Counted from the first letter of the stretch, positions 28,057 through 35,396 are shown. The stretch is 64,000 nucleotides of DNA from Mycobacterium sp. E3251 (GCF_001666835.1 NZ_LZJF01000174.1:1-64000), one strand, 5' to 3'. The notes: a model not told the origin generated them from the sequence alone. Numbers and translations: made by a program.

Positions 28057-28653
28057 GTGAGCCAATCCCGCCGGGGACGACCGCGGAGCGCGGCAGTGCA
28101 CGAGGCGATCCTGGAAGCCACCCGGTCGCTTCTCGTGGAAGCCGGCTATAGCGGAGTCTCGATGGACAAGGTCGCCGCGATCGCCGGCGTGGCTACCCAA
28201 ACGGTGTACCGACGGTGGCCGTCGAAAGGTCCCCTGGTCGCCGAGGCGGTCATGCAGGCCTACGACCAAACCGACTTCACGCTTCCCGACACGGGAGACA
28301 CGGTCGAGGACTTGAGAAGCTGGATGCGCGCGTACGCCGAAATCGGTTCGGCCGCTGCCAATGTCGCCCTCATCCGCGCTCTCGCCGCCGCCGCTGCCGA
28401 AGACCTGAGCGACCGCGACACCCTCTACCAGCAACTCACCGGCCGTTTCCACCAGGCAGTTGCAGACCGGTTACGCGTCGGAATCTCGAAGGGCCAGATT
28501 CGGGGGGATGCCGACGTCGAAGCTGCCACCGATGCATTGATCGGAGCCCCGCTCTACCGCATGCTCAGTGTGACGACCTCGGCGGAGGAAACGACCGAAC
28601 GCTACTACGCGCTGATAGACACGCTGATGTGCGGCATCTCGACGCCGAAGTGA
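28057..28653 (+). CDS. TetR-family transcriptional regulator 1
   Basis: A 198-residue repressor. The N-terminal helix-turn-helix is clear: ILEATRSLLVEAGYSGVSMDKVAAIAGVATQTVYRRWPSKGPLVAEAV (residues 19-67), with the TVYRRWPSK recognition helix typical of the group. The C-terminal ligand domain is of the TetR_C_33-like kind (ADRLRVGISKGQIRGDADVEAA). The GTG start at 28057 gives the normal short tail. It is divergent from the SDR - DoxX-like - P450 unit with a 19-bp palindrome between them, so it most likely represses that unit in response to a substrate-like ligand. Confidence 0.9.
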   Translation: MSQSRRGRPRSAAVHEAILEATRSLLVEAGYSGVSMDKVAAIAGVATQTVYRRWPSKGPLVAEAVMQAYDQTDFTLPDTGDTVEDLRSWMRAYAEIGSAAANVALIRALAAAAAEDLSDRDTLYQQLTGRFHQAVADRLRVGISKGQIRGDADVEAATDALIGAPLYRMLSVTTSAEETTERYYALIDTLMCGISTPK

Positions 28654-28715
28654 GCCGAGCAGAAAACGACCAGCGCTGCGCTCCAAGGCCGACAGGCACT
28701 AGACAACGCGATAGG

Positions 28716-29147
28716 TCACGGGTGTGCTGCCGAATGCCGTTGGGCGGCTTGACGAGCGAGCCGATCGTTGTGGATCTTGACGAGTTCGCGGAACCCGAGC
28801 CTGTGGTACTTCGGTATCGGTTGGATGCCCCACACGTCCTGCGCGGTGGCCTTGCCCTCAGCGCCCTCGGGCGGTCCGAAGGGCGGGTACGGGTACTTGC
28901 ACTCCAGGGTGTCGTTGGAGTAGCGAATCTTGAGCAGCTCGCTGCAGATTTGGGTGAGGCTCAGCGTGGGATAGCCGTAATAGACCGCCATGAACGGCAG
29001 CGTGAACGCGCCTTCGATGACCAAGGCGACCAGACATACCAGCACCGCCCGTTTGATCCATTTGTGCATTCGCGCGTAGTACGGAGTGGTCCCCGGCTCG
29101 AGACCAGCGGTGGGTTCTTGCTCTTCGGTGGGGGTCGGTGCGGTCAT
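28716..29147 (-). CDS. Single-pass membrane protein of unknown family, last gene of the NorDQ-like cluster
   Basis: A 143-residue protein: a Thr/Pro/Glu-rich cytoplasmic start, one membrane helix at about residues 32-58 (IKRAVLVCLVALVIEGAFTLPFMAVYYG), then about 85 residues predicted outside. This outer part has two Cys (QICSELLK and LECKYPYPPFG) 17 residues apart, many Tyr/Pro, and a His/Lys/Arg-rich end. I do not recognise a family. A strong AAGGAGC site precedes ATG 29147, and the gap from the upstream membrane gene is 18 bases. The layout resembles an accessory or periplasmic-domain subunit of a membrane enzyme. Its stop faces the TetR stop 62 bases away. Confidence 0.75.
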   Translation of the reverse strand: MTAPTPTEEQEPTAGLEPGTTPYYARMHKWIKRAVLVCLVALVIEGAFTLPFMAVYYGYPTLSLTQICSELLKIRYSNDTLECKYPYPPFGPPEGAEGKATAQDVWGIQPIPKYHRLGFRELVKIHNDRLARQAAQRHSAAHP

Positions 29148-29165
29148 GGCATCGCTCCTTGCGAC

Positions 29166-29876
29166 CTAGTCGGTGAAGATTTCTCGGTTGACGGTGTGGA
29201 GATAGGGAATGGCGAGGAAGGGGGTGATGTAGAAGATGTCGTAGAGCCACCAGCCGACGACCGGGAAGACGACACCGGCGTAGCGCACGTCGGCGAACAT
29301 GGTCATGTTGAACACGTAGGCCGACCAGATCACCACGCCCATCCAGCAGGTGACGACCATCCACTGATGCCCCCACCGCTTCATCTGCAGGAATCCGATC
29401 GCCGCGGCCACCCGCATGGAGAACACCGTGAGGATCAGTCCTGCCACGTAGGCTTTTTCGCCCGGCCCCGCCGCACCGCCGATCCAGAGCTCGTTGTAAT
29501 GCCAGAAGTAGCCCGCATCAAACATGTTGCCCCAGCCCACCATCAGCACCCGGTTGATCAGCGTGTGGTTGGCGACCAAGTCCAGGGCCCAGCCCAGACT
29601 GTTGAGCATTCCGTCGATCAGGACCAGATAGCCGATCAGCGTCACGATCATGGGCCGGACCGAGAGGCCGGCGCGCAGCGCTTGGCGCTGCAGCCACACC
29701 CCACGCATGAAGATCGGAAACCCGATGAGGCCCGGCGCCCACATGCCCATTAGGGCGGCGCCGACGATCATCCACTTGTCGGCGCGACGCTGCGCTTGGC
29801 GCGATTCGTCGTGGTGATCCTCGAAGCCGACCGCCCTCGCCGGCCGTGCGGCAACGGGATTCACAGATCCCACCAC
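29166..29876 (-). CDS. Multi-pass membrane protein, paralogue A of the NorDQ-like cluster
   Basis: A 236-residue integral membrane protein with about six hydrophobic segments (approx. 35-60, 74-95, 106-130, 141-160, 166-190, 196-220). Polar residues inside or at the ends of helices could bind metal or substrate: NHTL, DAGYFWHYNELW, the acidic-basic turn GPGEK, KRWGHQW and YLHTVNRE near the C-terminus. Over the last 136 residues it is identical at about 120 positions to the protein at 32657-33397. I do not recognise its family; it is not an evident haem-copper oxidase, NO reductase or pMMO subunit. GTG starts at 29876, 29873 or 29864 are possible, all overlapping or touching the end of the 42-residue gene. 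Confidence 0.82.
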   Translation of the reverse strand: MVGSVNPVAARPARAVGFEDHHDESRQAQRRADKWMIVGAALMGMWAPGLIGFPIFMRGVWLQRQALRAGLSVRPMIVTLIGYLVLIDGMLNSLGWALDLVANHTLINRVLMVGWGNMFDAGYFWHYNELWIGGAAGPGEKAYVAGLILTVFSMRVAAAIGFLQMKRWGHQWMVVTCWMGVVIWSAYVFNMTMFADVRYAGVVFPVVGWWLYDIFYITPFLAIPYLHTVNREIFTD

Positions 29877-29989
29877 CCGCGGGCGAACGACATGTACAGC
29901 TGGATGCCGAACATCACCAGCAGGTAGCCGTAAATGAAAATCTGGAAGACGATGAGCGCCCTCTTGCGCTTTTGTTCCTGTTGGTCCAT
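29861..29989 (-). CDS. 42-residue single-pass membrane peptide
   Basis: A very short gene: basic start MDQQEQKRKR, one helix ALIVFQIFIYGYLLVMFGIQL and an aromatic end FARGWWDL. It has a textbook ribosome-binding site (AAAGGAG, seven bases before ATG 29989) and its stop overlaps the next gene start, so it is translated and coupled. It looks like a small stabilising subunit of a membrane complex, comparable in size and topology to the tiny subunits of oxidases; no homology is claimed. Confidence 0.72.
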   Translation of the reverse strand: MDQQEQKRKRALIVFQIFIYGYLLVMFGIQLYMSFARGWWDL

Positions 29990-30003
29990 GCCGGACTCCT
30001 TTC

Positions 30004-30816
30004 TTAGGGGGTTGCGTTTGGGGCGTCGGTGGCGGCCAGGCTGGCTGCCGCGACTTCGCGTAGACCGTCGGTGACCGCGCCGTCGGTGCTCAGTGGCGCG
30101 AGGATGCACGCGTCGGCGGCATCGAATTCGGTTGCGCCGGCAGCGATCAGGTGCGCGGCCGTGACCAAGACCCTGGTCGACGGCGGCTCGAAGTGGAAGG
30201 CTTCGTCGGCGGTGCGGATGGCAACCGCGCATTCGACCAACCGCCGCGCCGTCGCGATGGGAATCGCGGCTTCGGCGGCAATCACTTCGCTCTCCCGCTC
30301 GGGTGGCAGATACCTCATCGTGAGAGTGACGAACCGTTGGCGGAAGGATGGTTTGAGCTCCTTGAGCGAGCTGCGGTACGCCGGGTTGTAGGAACACACC
30401 AGCATGAAGGTGTCCGGCGCGGTTACGACTTCGCCGGCTCGATCGAGATAGAGCGACCGGCGGTGATCGGTGAGCGAATGCAGGATGGCCAGCGAGTCGT
30501 GGCGAGCTTCGACGACTTCGTCGAGGTAGCAGATCGCGCCGGCTTTGACGGCGCGGGTCAGCGGGCCATCGGTCCAGACCACGTCGCCGCCCGTCACCAT
30601 GAAGCGGCCGACGAGATCGGAGCTGGTGAGGTCGTCGTGGCAACTGATGGTGACGACCGGTCGTTGCAACAGCTGGCCCATGTGTTCTACGAAACGGGTC
30701 TTGCCACATCCGGTAGGGCCGGTGAGCATCACGGGCATGTGCTGGCGAAAGGCCTGCTCGAACAGCTGGACTTCGTTGCCGTTTGCGAAATAAAGTTCGG
30801 TGGCGGCGGCGTTCAT
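30004..30816 (-). CDS. MoxR-superfamily AAA+ ATPase, NorQ/CbbQ type
   Basis: A 270-residue ATPase. Walker A GPTGCGKT at 33-40, Walker B ICYLDE at 95-100, sensor-1 region CSYNP at 141-145, and the arginine-finger segment SFRQRF near 157-162 match the CbbQ/NirQ/NorQ/GvpN group. With a VWA partner these ATPases remodel or load metal into enzymes (NO reductase by NorQD, rubisco activation by CbbQO). The start ATG at 30816 overlaps the stop of the VWA gene (30813), so the pair is made together. No NO reductase, rubisco or gas vesicle gene is in the window, so the client is likely one of the adjacent membrane proteins. Confidence 0.9.
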   Translation of the reverse strand: MNAAATELYFANGNEVQLFEQAFRQHMPVMLTGPTGCGKTRFVEHMGQLLQRPVVTISCHDDLTSSDLVGRFMVTGGDVVWTDGPLTRAVKAGAICYLDEVVEARHDSLAILHSLTDHRRSLYLDRAGEVVTAPDTFMLVCSYNPAYRSSLKELKPSFRQRFVTLTMRYLPPERESEVIAAEAAIPIATARRLVECAVAIRTADEAFHFEPPSTRVLVTAAHLIAAGATEFDAADACILAPLSTDGAVTDGLREVAAASLAATDAPNATP

Positions 30817-32372
30817 GCGGCGACCAGTTCACGGTGGACGTGAGCCAACACCCTTGGGAGCTCCTCTACCCGTCGGATCCGTTGCGACCGTCGGGGCCCG
30901 AACACCTCGGGAAGGGGATCGACACGGGTCGGGCCCACCCCGACGTAATACATCGATACCCCCGCATCGTTGGCCTCCTCGACGGCGTGCGCGGCATCCG
31001 CCCAGGCGTAGCGGCCTTCATAGCCTTCGTCGGAGATGAGGCCGTCGCCGATGACGATCAGCAGGCGCCGCTCGGAGGGCTGCGCCAGGAGTCGGCTCGT
31101 CAAGTGGCGCAGTGGCGCGCCGAGTCGCGTGTATCCACGGGTGGACAGGCCCAGCCCGCTGGGAGCCACCAGCTGGCGGTCTTCGAAGTCCTTCAGACAC
31201 TGCACTTCGACTCGGTGGCGGGTATTGCCGGTGAACACGAAGACACCATGACGCTCGCGGGCCAGCGTCATGGCCCGCGAAAGCGCATCGGCACAAGCTA
31301 ATTCCAGTTGGAAGATTCGCCCGCCGTGTACCCCCAACGACGAACTGCCGTCGAGCAGCAAAGCCGTGGTGACGTCGCGGCTGCTCGGCAGCAGCTCGCG
31401 GAAAAGCTTCGGCTCCTTGGCTTCGCCGGTGGTCATGTCGATGTAGTGGTTGACATACTGGTCGACGTCGAGGTCGGAGCCGTCTTCGAGGCCGTTCGTC
31501 ATCGCACGGTGGGTGTGTTCTTCGAACCACTTGCGGACGTCGACGGCAACCGGCACCGGACGGCGGATGCGCCCGCCGTCGGCATGCTCGATCACGGCGA
31601 CGTGGTCGCGCATGAAACGCTTTGTCCACATGTTCCATTCGGGATAGGGGATCCCGGGCCGGTGTTCTGGCGTGACGTCGAGATCGTTGTCCTGCGGCCG
31701 GCTCGGTTGCGGCAAATTGGGATTGCGGACGCCGCCGTCGCCGCCGACGGGAACCGAGTACGGCCGCGGACGGCGCTTTTGCGTTGTGGTCCATGGCATC
31801 CGGCCGAAGCTGCGGCGCAATCTGTCGGTCAAGCCCTGCGGCATCGTGTAGGCCAACGGTAGCTCGCCTAGCAGCGGATGAATCGGCAAAGCCCGCTCCG
31901 TGGCGGCCAGCGCAATTGCATGGTTGAGCATCTGCTCCGCGCTCGTATCGCCGGGCTCGGAAGGGACTTCGGGAAGTACCCGGTGCAGCTCGGATAGCAG
32001 GCCCGGCCACCGCGACGCTATCCAGCCGAGCGCGACACCGGCCTCGACAAGGGTGAGCGCACGCAGCTCCCGAGCGGACAACTCGTTCAGCCGATATTCG
32101 ATGACGCGTTCCTTCGATGGCGAACATTGCAGGGCCACACCGCATGTCAGGGTTCTGCGTGTCCAATCGGAGGTCGCGGGGTAGGGGACATGCACGAACG
32201 TGAGCGCTGCATTCAGGCCGAAGCCACGCCGTTCACCGGTGATAAGCCGGACGCCCTCGCGACGTTGATCACTGAGCGCGACCGCCGTCACGGAGCAACT
32301 CCGCTCCAGCGCGATTGCGGGAGAATCTTCAGCCATTGACCGCATTCCCCGCGCTTCCGCCGCCCGGTTCAC
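30813..32372 (-). CDS. NorD-type von Willebrand factor A protein
   Basis: A protein of 519 residues, GTG start at 32372. The last 190 residues are a VWA domain with the MIDAS sequence DGSSS at 341-345 and later VIGDGLISD. The segment PYPEWNMWTKRFM (242-254) matches the YPEW motif that precedes the VWA domain in NorD/CbbO-like proteins. The N-terminal 130 residues are less conserved. VWA proteins of this type bind the client enzyme and recruit the AAA+ ring. The gene starts three bases after the stop of the 34-residue peptide gene and overlaps the ATPase gene, so it forms the core of the cluster. Confidence 0.87.
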   Translation of the reverse strand: MNRAAEARGMRSMAEDSPAIALERSCSVTAVALSDQRREGVRLITGERRGFGLNAALTFVHVPYPATSDWTRRTLTCGVALQCSPSKERVIEYRLNELSARELRALTLVEAGVALGWIASRWPGLLSELHRVLPEVPSEPGDTSAEQMLNHAIALAATERALPIHPLLGELPLAYTMPQGLTDRLRRSFGRMPWTTTQKRRPRPYSVPVGGDGGVRNPNLPQPSRPQDNDLDVTPEHRPGIPYPEWNMWTKRFMRDHVAVIEHADGGRIRRPVPVAVDVRKWFEEHTHRAMTNGLEDGSDLDVDQYVNHYIDMTTGEAKEPKLFRELLPSSRDVTTALLLDGSSSLGVHGGRIFQLELACADALSRAMTLARERHGVFVFTGNTRHRVEVQCLKDFEDRQLVAPSGLGLSTRGYTRLGAPLRHLTSRLLAQPSERRLLIVIGDGLISDEGYEGRYAWADAAHAVEEANDAGVSMYYVGVGPTRVDPLPEVFGPRRSQRIRRVEELPRVLAHVHRELVAA

Positions 32373-32375
32373 CGC

Positions 32376-32480
32376 TCAGAACGTGCCGATGTTGGAGAAC
32401 AGCCAATACCAGAACCAGATGATCAGTCCGGTGCCGCCCCATGCGGCGACATACCGAAGGATCTCCCATAGATAAGCCAC
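32376..32480 (-). CDS. 34-residue single-pass membrane peptide
   Basis: A tiny gene with GTG start at 32480 behind a strong GGAGG (32490-32494 region). The product begins MAYLWEILRYVAAWGG and continues as one Trp-rich helix (TGLIIWFWYWLF) ending SNIGTF. The next gene (VWA) starts three bases after its stop. Like the 42-residue peptide, it looks like a small membrane subunit of the same complex. It is below usual annotation cut-offs; evidence is the ribosome-binding site, spacing and hydrophobic composition. Confidence 0.65.
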   Translation of the reverse strand: MAYLWEILRYVAAWGGTGLIIWFWYWLFSNIGTF

Positions 32481-32565
32481 GATTTGACCTCCTTGACGAC
32501 GGGGATTCAGCAACGTGATGCGTGGATCGGATCTGCCGTCTGTGCCGCCCGATAGTTCGGCAACA

Positions 32566-32588
32566 TAATTTCTGACGCACCGAAATTA
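32566..32588. promoter_or_regulatory. AT-rich inverted repeat upstream of the NorDQ-like operon
   Basis: TAATTTC (32566-32572) and GAAATTA (32582-32588) are perfect 7-bp arms around nine bases, 86 bases upstream of the 34-residue peptide gene. They could be an operator or part of a promoter for the operon downstream of the hairpin at 32600. The function is inferred. Confidence 0.4.
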
Positions 32589-32599
32589 CGCGGCGATCG

Positions 32600-32632
32600 C
32601 CGGATTCGCCTGGATTCGCCAGGCAAATCCGG
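32600..32632 (-). terminator. Strong hairpin after paralogue B
   Basis: Arms 32600-32613 and 32619-32632 pair over 14 positions with one G-U, around a five-base loop. It starts 24 bases after the stop of the 32657-33397 gene. No T-run follows, so it could be a mycobacterial-style terminator, an attenuator or an mRNA-stabilising element that sets a different level for paralogue B than for the downstream operon. Confidence 0.65.
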
Positions 32633-32656
32633 TCGTCGAGCAAGACGTGCGGCATC

Positions 32657-33397
32657 TCAGTCGGAGAAGAGTTCGCGATTGACGGTGTGCAGGTAGGGGA
32701 TGGCGAGGAATGGAGTGATGTAGAAGATGTCGTAGAGCCACCAGCCGACGACCGGCAACACGACGCCGGCGAAGCGCACGTCGGCGAACATGGTCATGTT
32801 GAAGACGTAGCCGATCCAGATCACCACGCCCATCCAGCAGGTGACGACCATCCACTGATGGCCCCAGCGCTTCATCTGTAGGAAGCCGATGGCAGCGGCG
32901 ATGCGCATCGTGAACACCGTCAGGATGAGTCCGACTTCCCAGGCTTTTTCACCCGGGCCCGCCGCGCCGCCGACCCACAGCTCGTTGTAATGCCAGAAAT
33001 AACCGGCATCGAACATGTTGCCCCAACCGTTGAGCAGCACGCGGGCCAGCAGAGTGTGATTTGCCACCAGGTCAAGCGCCCACCCGACGGTGTTGATGGC
33101 GGCGTCGATGATAACGAGATAGCCGAGCAACGTGACCAACATCGGCCGAACGGAGAGGCCATCGCGTAGGGCCCGGCGCAGCAACCGGACTCCCCAGAGG
33201 AACAACGGTAACCCGAAGACGCCCAGGGCCGCGGTACCGATCAGGAGACTGCCGGAGATAAGCCATTTGTCGGCCTGACGCTGTGCGAGTTGCGACCGTT
33301 CCATGTGCTCGTCGATTGTCAGACCGTAGGCCGGGCCGGTTGAGCGGGCGGCTGTGGCGACGGCGGTATCACGCTGATGAAGCTTCGGCAGATTCAC
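32657..33397 (-). CDS. Multi-pass membrane protein, paralogue B of the NorDQ-like cluster
   Basis: A 246-residue membrane protein with the same six hydrophobic segments and the same motifs as the protein at 29166-29876 (NHTL, DAGYFWHYNELW, GPGEK, RWGHQW, YLHTVNRE). Identity over the last 136 residues is about 88 percent, and the DNA is also very similar, which indicates a fairly recent duplication. The N-termini differ: this copy has about 45 unrelated residues. GTG 33397 is chosen because GGGAGG lies five bases before it; ATG starts at 33412 and 33439 are possible. It is separated from the rest of the cluster by a hairpin and has its own palindromes upstream, so it may be expressed separately. 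Confidence 0.82.
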   Translation of the reverse strand: MNLPKLHQRDTAVATAARSTGPAYGLTIDEHMERSQLAQRQADKWLISGSLLIGTAALGVFGLPLFLWGVRLLRRALRDGLSVRPMLVTLLGYLVIIDAAINTVGWALDLVANHTLLARVLLNGWGNMFDAGYFWHYNELWVGGAAGPGEKAWEVGLILTVFTMRIAAAIGFLQMKRWGHQWMVVTCWMGVVIWIGYVFNMTMFADVRFAGVVLPVVGWWLYDIFYITPFLAIPYLHTVNRELFSD

Positions 33398-33447
33398 GAA
33401 CCCTCCCGTCATCAACGCTGATTGGATCGGCGTGTGCACTATAACAG

Positions 33448-33463
33448 GCTGACTTCAGTCAGC
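33448..33463. promoter_or_regulatory. Palindrome GCTGACTTCAGTCAGC, likely TetR operator
   Basis: A 16-bp inverted repeat with 7-bp arms, 51 bases upstream of the start of paralogue B, within the 337-base gap (33398-33734) that otherwise holds no gene. A second copy of the same pattern lies at 33600-33615 and a degenerate one at 34476-34491. The likely binding protein is the TetR encoded at 33735-34334. Confidence 0.65.
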
Positions 33464-33599
33464 AAAATGCGTGTTGGCGCCGCCCAGCGTGCTGCCGTCG
33501 ATCCGATGCCGATGGCCAATTCTCATGAACTGGGTAGGGATATAACCGGAGCGTCAGCGAACGGCACCGCTCCCCACGCCTGGGCTTTTAGAGGTTGGT

Positions 33600-33615
33600 G
33601 CTGACAGCAGTCAGG
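33600..33615. promoter_or_regulatory. Second copy of the GCTGAC-N4-GTCAG palindrome
   Basis: GCTGACAGCAGTCAGG shares the arms of the 33448 site (13 of 16 bases the same) and lies 152 bases from it, 120 bases from the stop of the TetR gene. Two copies of one palindrome in one intergenic gap argue for a real operator pair. Confidence 0.6.
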
Positions 33616-33734
33616 CTGAGATGCGTTGAGGCATCGTTCGCACGCCCCGTCATTTCACGCACAACCGCTCTTTCGAGGTCGGCGGTGTGCTCAGTGCCGT
33701 CCGGAGAAGTGTTGCCGTTGCTCGGCACGCTCCG

Positions 33735-34334
33735 TTAGGGCTGCAAGCTTCGCAACATCCTGGCGACGTAGTCTTCGAGCAAGGTGTGGCCGGTGGGCCA
33801 ATGGTTAGTGGTGATCAACAGGGCGTAAAGGCCGAGTAGGAAGAACACCGCACTGTTCATGGGATTGACGTCCGGATCGGTCTCACCGCGTTCTTGCGCC
33901 CGCGCGATCTCCTGGGCGACCAAGACGATCAATGGGTGATCCGTGCCATCCTCGGTCTGTGGACGGGTTTGGGAGAAGTGCAGTGCGAGAAAGTCATTGA
34001 AGAGCCGGTCGCCTAGCCGGCGCTCCAAACCGACCACCAAGCGGACCGCCTCGTTCAATGCGGAAACAAGGTCGTGCTTGGACTTCAAGAATTGGGCGAA
34101 CTGCTTGGCTATCCGGTCCTCTTCGCGGCGTTCCAGCTCCAGCAGCACGTGCTCCTTGGTGGGGAAGTGGAAGAAGAAGGTGCCGTGGGCCACTCCCGCC
34201 GCGGCCACGATGGCACTGACGTCGGCCTCGGCCATACCGGCGCGGGCAAATTCGGCGATCGCGGCGCCCATCAATCGCTCCCTCGTCTGCAGGCGCTTCG
34301 CCTCGCGTGTCGACAGCCGGTCCGTCACAGCCAT
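33735..34334 (-). CDS. TetR-family transcriptional regulator 2
   Basis: About 199 residues. The helix-turn-helix occupies RERLMGAAIAEFARAGMAEADVSAIVAAAGVAHGTFFFHFPTKEHVLLELE, with the recognition helix AHGTFFFHFPTK typical of TetR proteins. ATG 34334 (MAVTDRLSTREAK) is preferred because GAGGAA precedes it; an ATG nine codons upstream (34361) lacks a visible ribosome-binding site. It is divergent from the SDR at 34543 and upstream of paralogue B on the same strand. Related palindromes lie on both sides of it, so it probably represses itself, the SDR operon and the membrane cluster. Confidence 0.88.
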   Translation of the reverse strand: MAVTDRLSTREAKRLQTRERLMGAAIAEFARAGMAEADVSAIVAAAGVAHGTFFFHFPTKEHVLLELERREEDRIAKQFAQFLKSKHDLVSALNEAVRLVVGLERRLGDRLFNDFLALHFSQTRPQTEDGTDHPLIVLVAQEIARAQERGETDPDVNPMNSAVFFLLGLYALLITTNHWPTGHTLLEDYVARMLRSLQP

Positions 34335-34475
34335 TTGTTCCTCACGGTTGACCTGACTCATGCAAGACGTTCGAGGGTAACTGCGTCATTATGCCGTGTT
34401 CCCGTCAAAAATGCTTGTATAACTTGCGCATTGTTCGATGGCGCTGGTCGCTACAGATTCTGGCTCCGCAAATTG

Positions 34476-34491
34476 ATTGACTTTAGTAAGC
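34476..34491. promoter_or_regulatory. Degenerate copy of the TetR-2 palindrome
   Basis: ATTGACTTTAGTAAGC matches GCTGACTTCAGTCAGC at 12 of 16 positions and lies in the gap between the divergent TetR 2 and SDR genes, 52 bases before the SDR start. A weaker site at the regulator's own promoter would fit autoregulation. Confidence 0.4.
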
Positions 34492-34542
34492 AGGATTCCT
34501 AAATTGAACGGCGCACACCACGCGCGATCGAAGGGGACCGGC

Positions 34543-35331
34543 ATGGCGCTGGAGCAGTTCCGGCTGGATGGACAGGTTGCGATCGTCACGGGCGCCGGGA
34601 AGGGCGTCGGGGCGGGCATCGCCCGGGTGTTGGCGGAGGCGGGCGCCACGGTTGTGGGAACCGCGCGTACCGAGGCGGATATCGTTGGCACAATTGAGGG
34701 TATCGAAGCGGCGGGCGGCAAGGGGCTGGCGCTCGTCGCCGATGCGATGAGCCGTCCCGACGGAGAACGGGTCGTGAATACGGCCATGGAGCGCTTCGGC
34801 CGCATCGATATCCTGGTCAACAACGTCGGCGGGTCGACGTACGCCCGGTTTCTGGACATCACCGACGAAGACTTCCGGCACACCTTCGACTGGTGTGTGA
34901 CATCGGCCTTCATCATGAGTCAGCTGGCGGCCCCGCACATGCTCACCGCCGGGCACGGTTCCATCATCAACATCTCGTCGGGCTCGGCGCGGTTCGGTAT
35001 CCGGGCACTGACCGCCTATTGCGTCGCGAAGGGCGGACTCGAAGCGCTCACACGTGCCATGGCACAGGAACTCGCCCCGAAGATTCGCGTCAACGCCATC
35101 GCCCTGGGATCATTCGCCACCGATGGCCTGAAGGGCAGCCTGGATCTGATGCCCGGGTCGCTGGAGAAGATGCAAGAAGCCACGCCGCTGCATCGGCTGG
35201 GCGACGTCGAGGATCTCGGCCGGCTCGCAGTGTATCTGTGCACCAGGGACTGTTACGCGACCAACGCGACCTTTCACGTCGACGGCGGCATCGACTCCAA
35301 CAATTCGCCGCTGCCAATACCCGACTACTGA
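34543..35331 (+). CDS. Short-chain dehydrogenase/reductase
   Basis: A 262-residue classical SDR: VTGAGKGVGAGIA nucleotide motif, NNVGG segment, catalytic Ser in NISSGSAR and Tyr/Lys in YCVAK, and the C-terminal VDGGI typical of the family. The overall pattern is like 7-alpha-hydroxysteroid dehydrogenase or 3-oxoacyl reductases. ATG 34543 follows AAGGGGA; the earlier ATG at 34477 overlaps the putative operator and adds an unconserved 22 residues. It is the first gene of a plus-strand pair with the reductase at 35397 (65-base gap) and divergent from TetR 2. Confidence 0.9.
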   Translation: MALEQFRLDGQVAIVTGAGKGVGAGIARVLAEAGATVVGTARTEADIVGTIEGIEAAGGKGLALVADAMSRPDGERVVNTAMERFGRIDILVNNVGGSTYARFLDITDEDFRHTFDWCVTSAFIMSQLAAPHMLTAGHGSIINISSGSARFGIRALTAYCVAKGGLEALTRAMAQELAPKIRVNAIALGSFATDGLKGSLDLMPGSLEKMQEATPLHRLGDVEDLGRLAVYLCTRDCYATNATFHVDGGIDSNNSPLPIPDY

Positions 35332-35396
35332 CCCTGCGCGGCGATCAAACGCGTCATCATGGTGCATCACCGGCCGCTGGAAGGGCGAAGGTAACC

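Noticed and set aside
28215..29753. 512-codon plus-strand frame covering the TetR 1 end and membrane genes
   Set aside because: It runs opposite to recognised genes with good ribosome-binding sites; product is His/Arg-rich and without motifs.
28716..33397. Assignment of the membrane proteins to particulate methane/ammonia monooxygenase, NO reductase or AveC-type cyclase
   Set aside because: I compared remembered motifs of these families and saw no convincing shared pattern, so no family name was given.
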